Source: Brachyspira catarrhinii | Lineage (GTDB): Bacteria > Spirochaetota > Brachyspiria > Brachyspirales > Brachyspiraceae | DNA: 9,966 bases | Assembly (NCBI RefSeq): GCF_005518285.1 | Contig: NZ_SJDU01000051.1 | Location: 1 to 9,966 of the forward strand | Direction of reading: 5' to 3' | In this document: positions 5,907-9,966 of the stretch, piece after piece | How positions within the stretch are numbered: position 1 is the first letter of the stretch | Layout of the letters: every line of letters begins with the position of its first letter | Position numbers and translations under genes: made by a program | Notes under the pieces: generated by a model | Databases searched by the model: none | The model's input: the letters and a program-made list of their open reading frames with translations, nothing else | Told to the model about the DNA's origin: nothing

Positions 5907-6800
5907 GGATTTATTTTAAGGATTGTATTATTAATATTTATTTTATTAAGAGGCGTCTCTTTCGCCCAAACTACCGAAGAAGAAATTGAAACTCAAACGG
6001 AAAATGTGGAAAATACAGAAGTAGAAAATATGGAAACTGATAACTTAAGTAATAACGGAGAAGCTGAAGAAATACAAGGTTCTTTAATCGGCGAAGATAA
6101 CTTTATAATGGATTATAATTTGATAGATATAATCCCCATAGAACCCGACAGAAATTTGCTTACGGTAATGTCAAACGAGAACGGTTTTGAAAACGGACTA
6201 CAATCTCATAGGCATTCTTTGGGTATAGATTTCGGAACGGCTATATTTGCGACTCTTAACGCTCCTATATTGGTTAATTTGGCTTTCCCTCAATCCGAAA
6301 ATTCTCAAAAGCAGACTTTAGAAGGTAAATTCGGATTTAGATTAACTTATACTTATAGATTTACCGAAAAAATCGATTTGGACGCCACTTTTGGGCTTTA
6401 TGTTATGAATACATATTATGCCAATTCAAGCAGCGAGTATTCTGGAGGAACTTATGCAATTCCATTTTCTCTCGGCTTAAGATTCTATTTTAATAAAAGA
6501 GATAGAGCTTCGGGATTTTTCCTTCTTCCAAAAATAGGGGCTACTATATTTGCCACTAAAGGAAATGAAACCGCAATAGTAGACGGTAATAGAGGCGACA
6601 CGGTTAAAAAGAATTCAACTTTATTTGATTTTTATGTTTCTACAGAAATGGGATTTAGAATAGATATGTCAAGGAAATTGGGAATTACAAGCGGAGTGCG
6701 TCCTTTTATAGATATCTCTTTGCTTGATATTGGAGTTTCATATTCCTATATATTCAGGTTTATTCCTTTGCCGAGACTTGCTATAGGAGTGTTATTTTGA
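5904..6800 (+). CDS. Outer-membrane beta-barrel-type protein B1, second gene of module 1
   Basis: A 298-residue predicted barrel protein; family not recognised. The signal peptide is clear, with a hydrophobic core and a GVSFA cleavage site (residues 17-21) before QTT. A strongly acidic, Glu/Asn/Thr-rich segment (about 24-60) follows and is absent from the paralogue B2. The shared part begins at YNLIDIIPIEP. Paralogous landmarks with B2 include SLGIDFGT, APILVNL, GKFGFRLTYTY, YVMNTYY, FFLLPKIG, EMGFRID and VRPFIDISLLDIG (about 265-277). The protein ends IPLPRLAIGVLF, with C-terminal Phe as in outer-membrane barrels. The VRPFID.SL.DIG motif parallels A1 and A2 KPY.D.SLFEIG, implying that A and B are distant relatives. 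Start 5904 follows the A1 stop by 3 nt. The acidic extension could be a flexible periplasmic or surface segment. Confidence 0.82.
   Translation: MGFILRIVLLIFILLRGVSFAQTTEEEIETQTENVENTEVENMETDNLSNNGEAEEIQGSLIGEDNFIMDYNLIDIIPIEPDRNLLTVMSNENGFENGLQSHRHSLGIDFGTAIFATLNAPILVNLAFPQSENSQKQTLEGKFGFRLTYTYRFTEKIDLDATFGLYVMNTYYANSSSEYSGGTYAIPFSLGLRFYFNKRDRASGFFLLPKIGATIFATKGNETAIVDGNRGDTVKKNSTLFDFYVSTEMGFRIDMSRKLGITSGVRPFIDISLLDIGVSYSYIFRFIPLPRLAIGVLF
6645..6715 (+). repeat. Near-identical block in B1 shared with B2 (second copy 8436-8506)
   Basis: Two exact matches of 23 bp and 26 bp lie within a 71-bp segment with only a few differences between B1 (6645-6715) and B2 (8436-8506), coding for the EMGFRID to VRPFIDIS region. 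It marks the tandem duplication and could serve as a recombination site between modules. Confidence 0.75.
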
Positions 6801-6885
6801 TTGCTGTTTTTTATTATTGTTTTGAATTTTATAATTTAATTAAAAAATGATAAATATTAAGAATTAAGGACTGATTTTTGTTATT

Positions 6886-7797
6886 ATGAAGAAAATATTT
6901 ATAATCATATTTTTTAATATAATCTATATGAATTTATATTCTAACGGCATACCTTTATCAACCGTTTCCGATACGAATACATATCATTATATGAAAGGAA
7001 GGCAAATGATAAATGTCAACTTTTCGAGCGGATATGCGGGATTTTTAACGGGATTTCTAAACGCCGTGACTTATGATTATGAGGTTATCACAAATTTTGC
7101 AAAACTTAATTTAAATCTTCTGATTCCCGGAATTTCAAAATATTTGCATAATATGAATTTTAAGGGAAGTATGTGGTATATTCCTAATGTCGCATATACA
7201 TATTTGCATCATACCAATTTAGGATTTGAATTTTCAATGGGCGTTCAATCTATGAGTTTTAATCTTACGGCGCCGAGTAGTAAAATCGGAGGAATTTTAG
7301 ACGAAAATACTACCGATGTTCCTTACGGAGATTCGACTTTTGAAAGCTCTTATACATATATTCCCATTACTTTGGGAGTTAAACTTTTTACGGGCAAATC
7401 AAGAAGGATGGTAAACGCGTTTAGAATTGGATTCGAACCCGTAGTTTACTCTTTAAAAACTAAAAACGCCATAAATGGAGAAACTACGGAAAAAACTTAC
7501 CGCAATTTTAATATGTATATATCTTACGAATTAGGTTGGAGTATAGAATTATTTCCAACAAGAGAATGGCCCGTTAAGCCTTATCTTGATATATCGTTAT
7601 TTGAAATAGGTTATTATGTAAAATCTTCGGCTCATATTCTCTATGGAGATACGCGAAACGCATTTTTATCTTTCGGAGCGGGAACAACTTTAGTAGATTT
7701 GCCTGTTCCTTCGATTTATGAAGCTCCGTATTTGCCATATATATTTGGAATAAGATTTATTTTACTGCCGAGAATAGGCTTTAGTATGAGGTTTTAA
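6886..7797 (+). CDS. Outer-membrane beta-barrel-type protein A2, first gene of module 2
   Basis: A 303-residue paralogue of A1. It begins MKKIFIIIFF, a short basic then hydrophobic signal peptide with likely cleavage around LYS/NGI (residues 18-20). Shared with A1 are NFKGSMWYIPNVAYTYL, FSMGVQSMSF, ITLGVKLFTGKS, AFRIGFEPVVYS, ELGWSIELFP, PVKPYLDISLFEIGYY (about 229-244) and the final strand LPRIGFSMRF. It is shorter than A1, notably in the central loop and before the last strand, where surface-exposed loops would be expected to vary. The nearest Shine-Dalgarno, AAGGA (6866-6870), is 15 nt from ATG 6886, longer than usual; no better in-frame start was found. The 85-nt gap after B1 contains TATAAT at 6830-6835 but no good -35 and no terminator hairpin, so it may be read from upstream. 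B2 starts 2 nt after its stop. Confidence 0.82.
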   Translation: MKKIFIIIFFNIIYMNLYSNGIPLSTVSDTNTYHYMKGRQMINVNFSSGYAGFLTGFLNAVTYDYEVITNFAKLNLNLLIPGISKYLHNMNFKGSMWYIPNVAYTYLHHTNLGFEFSMGVQSMSFNLTAPSSKIGGILDENTTDVPYGDSTFESSYTYIPITLGVKLFTGKSRRMVNAFRIGFEPVVYSLKTKNAINGETTEKTYRNFNMYISYELGWSIELFPTREWPVKPYLDISLFEIGYYVKSSAHILYGDTRNAFLSFGAGTTLVDLPVPSIYEAPYLPYIFGIRFILLPRIGFSMRF

Positions 7798-7802
7798 ATA
7801 TG
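7788..7802 (+). promoter_or_regulatory. Ribosome site of B2 embedded in the end of A2
   Basis: GAGG (7788-7791) lies across the last codons of A2 (Met-Arg-Phe-stop) and is 8 nt before ATG 7800. The arrangement matches the A1-B1 junction, so the coupling signal was duplicated with the module. Confidence 0.55.
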
Positions 7803-8591
7803 AAGCGTATATTAATTGTTATTACATTGACGCTTATATTTAGCGGACTATCCTTCGCTCAAGGCGATTTTATATCGGGTTATGATATTATAGATATTAA
7901 GCCGATTGAAACGAATATTTTTGTCCCTTTTATAACCAATTTGCAAACCAACAGTATTTTTTCAAATTCGCTTTTTATACCAGGAGCAAATATTTACGGG
8001 GGAGCGTTTACTCATAAACATTCGATTGGAATAGATTTTGGAACTACCATATTCTCAACTCTTACGGCGCCTTTCTTATTTAATTTGACTTACGAACAAC
8101 CAGACGGCGCATCTCGCAAAGCGTTGGACGGAAAATTCGGATTCAGATTCGTATATACTTACGGATTATTGGAAAAAATGGATTTGGACATTACTTTGGG
8201 AATGTATTTTATGAATACTTATTATACCAACGCCTCTTCCTATTATAGCGGAAGCGTTTACGCTATTCCTTTTTCCGCAGGAGTGCGATTTTATTTTAAT
8301 AAAGGAAATAGTTCTACGGGATTCTTTTTACTTCCTAAACTTGGCGGAACTTTTTTTATAACTAAAGCGAATCTATATTCTTTGAATAATACGGAAAACA
8401 AAGATATTTTTGTATTTGACAGATACCTTTCTCTCGAAATGGGATTTAGAATAGATATTTCAAGAACTTTGGGAGTTACGAGCGGAGTGCGTCCTTTTAT
8501 AGATATTTCTATAATGGATATAGGCGTTTCTTATATTTATTTATTAAGATTCGTCCCTTTGCCGAGATTTAGCATAGGAATATTATTTTAA
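7800..8591 (+). CDS. Outer-membrane beta-barrel-type protein B2, second gene of module 2
   Basis: A 263-residue paralogue of B1. The signal peptide is MKRILIVITLTLIF with GLSFA (residues 16-20) before QGD. Unlike B1 it has no acidic extension: YDIIDIKPIET follows the cleavage site directly. Shared landmarks are SIGIDFGT, APFLFNL, GKFGFRFVYTY, YFMNTYY, YAIPFSAGVRFYFNKG, FFLLPKLGG, EMGFRID, VRPFIDISIMDIG (230-242) and the final strand VPLPRFSIGILF. The match to B1 is close enough that DNA blocks are identical: 23 bp at 8436-8458 with 6645-6667, and 26 bp at 8481-8506 with 6690-6715. Divergence is greatest in the loop at about residues 183-202, plausibly surface exposed. It is probably made with A2 from a coupled message. 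Function unknown. Confidence 0.83.
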   Translation: MKRILIVITLTLIFSGLSFAQGDFISGYDIIDIKPIETNIFVPFITNLQTNSIFSNSLFIPGANIYGGAFTHKHSIGIDFGTTIFSTLTAPFLFNLTYEQPDGASRKALDGKFGFRFVYTYGLLEKMDLDITLGMYFMNTYYTNASSYYSGSVYAIPFSAGVRFYFNKGNSSTGFFLLPKLGGTFFITKANLYSLNNTENKDIFVFDRYLSLEMGFRIDISRTLGVTSGVRPFIDISIMDIGVSYIYLLRFVPLPRFSIGILF

Positions 8592-8626
8592 AATATAATT
8601 TTGATAATATGGGGAAAATATTTATT

Positions 8627-9271
8627 ATGATTAAAAAATTTGTTTTAATTTGTTTTATATATTTTTGTTTAAGTTCTGTCGCTACGGCTATAGAAACAGG
8701 TTTATATATTTCGCCAAAATTCATATTTTCGGTTTCGAGTTTGAATGTAAGCAATAGAAACGTTAATAATTTATTTATAGGGGCTGGAACTTCGATAGGT
8801 TATAATTTTAATGTCCTCCATCAACAAGCCCCCGTCAGATTAGAATTTGAATATTTATATAGAGACGGCTTAAACAGAAATTTATATTCGGATTCCGATG
8901 TAAGCAGTATGAATGCGCATACTTTTTTATTCGGGGCATATTATGATTTTAATTTTTTTAGAGTAGATTATAATTCTTTAGAGGAAAGCGTAATTTATAG
9001 AGACGGAAAGAGACATTTAATGAGCGTTTATTTAGGAATCCTTTTTGGGGCGGATTTGGAACAGTATATTTTAAATACTATAGTTGAAAAAATAGGAATG
9101 GTTAGTATAGCGAATTATTATAATAAGTCTAAATTTAATTTCGGTTTAGGATTGGGTTTTGCCGTCAATATAACCACTTTAATTACGGCTGATATAAGCT
9201 ATAGATTCATAATCGATACGGAAGTTAAAATGAAGAATGATATTATAATGGCTTTAAGATTTAATTTTTAA
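8627..9271 (+). CDS. Small outer-membrane beta-barrel-type protein C1
   Basis: A predicted exported barrel protein of 214 residues, paralogous to C2 downstream; family not recognised. The frame is open from ATG 8609, but ATG 8627 is preferred: the product then begins MIKKFVLICF, a normal signal peptide aligning with MKKYLLLIF of C2, and GGGG (8611-8614) lies 12 nt upstream, whereas nothing resembling a ribosome site precedes 8609. Cleavage is likely after SVATA, before IETG. Conserved with C2 are GLYISPKFIFS, PVRLEFEY, a YYD.NFF segment, an LG-rich strand and the SYRFIID-containing strand near the C-terminus. It ends IIMALRFNF with terminal Phe, as in Bam-assembled barrels. The small size suggests an 8-10 strand barrel. 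It starts 35 nt after B2, with no visible terminator, so it is probably in the same transcript. Confidence 0.78.
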   Translation: MIKKFVLICFIYFCLSSVATAIETGLYISPKFIFSVSSLNVSNRNVNNLFIGAGTSIGYNFNVLHQQAPVRLEFEYLYRDGLNRNLYSDSDVSSMNAHTFLFGAYYDFNFFRVDYNSLEESVIYRDGKRHLMSVYLGILFGADLEQYILNTIVEKIGMVSIANYYNKSKFNFGLGLGFAVNITTLITADISYRFIIDTEVKMKNDIIMALRFNF

Positions 9272-9311
9272 TTTTGCTTTGATTTAAATAAATAATTGGA
9301 GAATATAATTA

Positions 9312-9965
9312 ATGAAAAAATATTTATTATTGATATTTATATGTTTAGCTTCAAACTTATTTGCCGTATCCCCGAAAGGGCTTTACTTATCTCCTAAATT
9401 TATGTTTAGCCATGACGCGAATAATGTTTATATAAAAGACAACGGTTCAAAAGGTTATTATAATTATTTGGGACTTTCGGTAGCTTTAGGGTATGGAATA
9501 ACTACGGAAAATACGGTATCTCCCGTTAGATTGGAATTTGAATATTCTATAGGAAAGGCTGTAGGAATAAATGATAATATTTTATTTCATACTTTGCTCG
9601 GAACGGTATATTACGATATAAATTTCTTTTTCACGGATATAGAAATTAATGAAGACTCTAAAAGTAATATATTAAAAAATCAATATCCTTTATTTTCTAT
9701 TTTTTTGGGTTTTTCGATAGGAACTAAAATCAATACCCAATTAAATAGAAAAATAGATTTAAATATCGATACGCAAAATACGGTGGCGGATAATAAATTA
9801 AATGTTTCAAGAAGCGCCGTAGTATTCGGATTCTCGGGAGGTTTTTCGTTTAATATAAGAAGTTGGCTTGCTGTAGATATGGGATATAGATTTATAATAG
9901 ATGTTACTCCGAGATGGTATCATGAAGTTCTTTTGGGACTTAGATTTACCATTCCGAAGTTATAA
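9312..9965 (+). CDS. Small outer-membrane beta-barrel-type protein C2
   Basis: A 217-residue paralogue of C1. GGAG (9298-9301) lies 10 nt before ATG 9312. The signal peptide is MKKYLLLIFICLASNLFA, with cleavage before VSPK. Shared with C1 are GLYLSPKFMFS, SPVRLEFEYS, YYDINFFF, GFSGGFSFNI and VDMGYRFIID. The last predicted strand, VLLGLRF, is followed by TIPKL, so this protein lacks the terminal aromatic residue that the other five proteins of the array have; it is either extended past the insertion signal or handled differently. The 40-nt gap after C1 has no promoter or terminator that I can see. Whether the array continues beyond the window is unknown, since the stop is the last codon but one base. 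Confidence 0.8.
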   Translation: MKKYLLLIFICLASNLFAVSPKGLYLSPKFMFSHDANNVYIKDNGSKGYYNYLGLSVALGYGITTENTVSPVRLEFEYSIGKAVGINDNILFHTLLGTVYYDINFFFTDIEINEDSKSNILKNQYPLFSIFLGFSIGTKINTQLNRKIDLNIDTQNTVADNKLNVSRSAVVFGFSGGFSFNIRSWLAVDMGYRFIIDVTPRWYHEVLLGLRFTIPKL

Positions 9966-9966
9966 T

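Noticed and set aside
8569..8754. Minus-strand frame over the B2-C1 junction
   Set aside because: Antisense to the signal peptide region of C1; no ribosome site and no recognisable content.
4851..9965. Identification of the array as the Brachyspira vsp variable surface protein locus
   Set aside because: Tandem arrangement is similar in style, but I could not match the sequence to Vsp motifs I know, so no vsp symbol was assigned.

Overview
The window is strongly AT-rich. It carries a methyl-accepting chemotaxis receptor, a lipoprotein and a run of signal-peptide-bearing beta-barrel proteins that mostly end in phenylalanine. This suggests a diderm, motile, low-GC anaerobe. A Brachyspira-like spirochaete is the best fit, but that is inferred from composition and gene style, not from a marker gene.

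Layout. Bases 1-1265 (minus) are the 5' two thirds of a chemotaxis receptor (dCache sensor, HAMP, start of the signalling domain) running off the left edge. Divergent from it is a complete MATE-family efflux protein (1515-2891, plus). On the minus strand just past the MATE stop lies a compact transcription unit of about 66 nt: a sigma70-type promoter, two hairpins and an intrinsic terminator. I read it as an undescribed small RNA (2890-2956). Next is a CYTH-domain protein (3079-3633, minus). Its consensus-like promoter ends only 8 nt before the ATG, so the mRNA is probably leaderless. Then come a small predicted lipoprotein (3834-4445, plus) and a 400-base gap that holds a compositionally distinct island and a good promoter at 4634-4661.

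The right half (4851-9965, plus) is one array of six outer-membrane-type proteins. The first four are a duplicated two-gene module, A1-B1-A2-B2. A1 resembles A2, B1 resembles B2, and A and B share a C-terminal signature that suggests a common origin. Within each module the gap is only 2-3 nt, and the Shine-Dalgarno of the B gene lies inside the last codons of the A gene. Two shorter paralogues (C1, C2) follow. Spacing suggests co-transcription from the promoter near 4634, possibly with extra initiation in the 85-nt gap between the modules. The A and B proteins are presumably made together and may act as partners in the outer membrane; no function can be assigned from sequence.

No tRNA, rRNA, CRISPR array, transposase or phage gene was seen.
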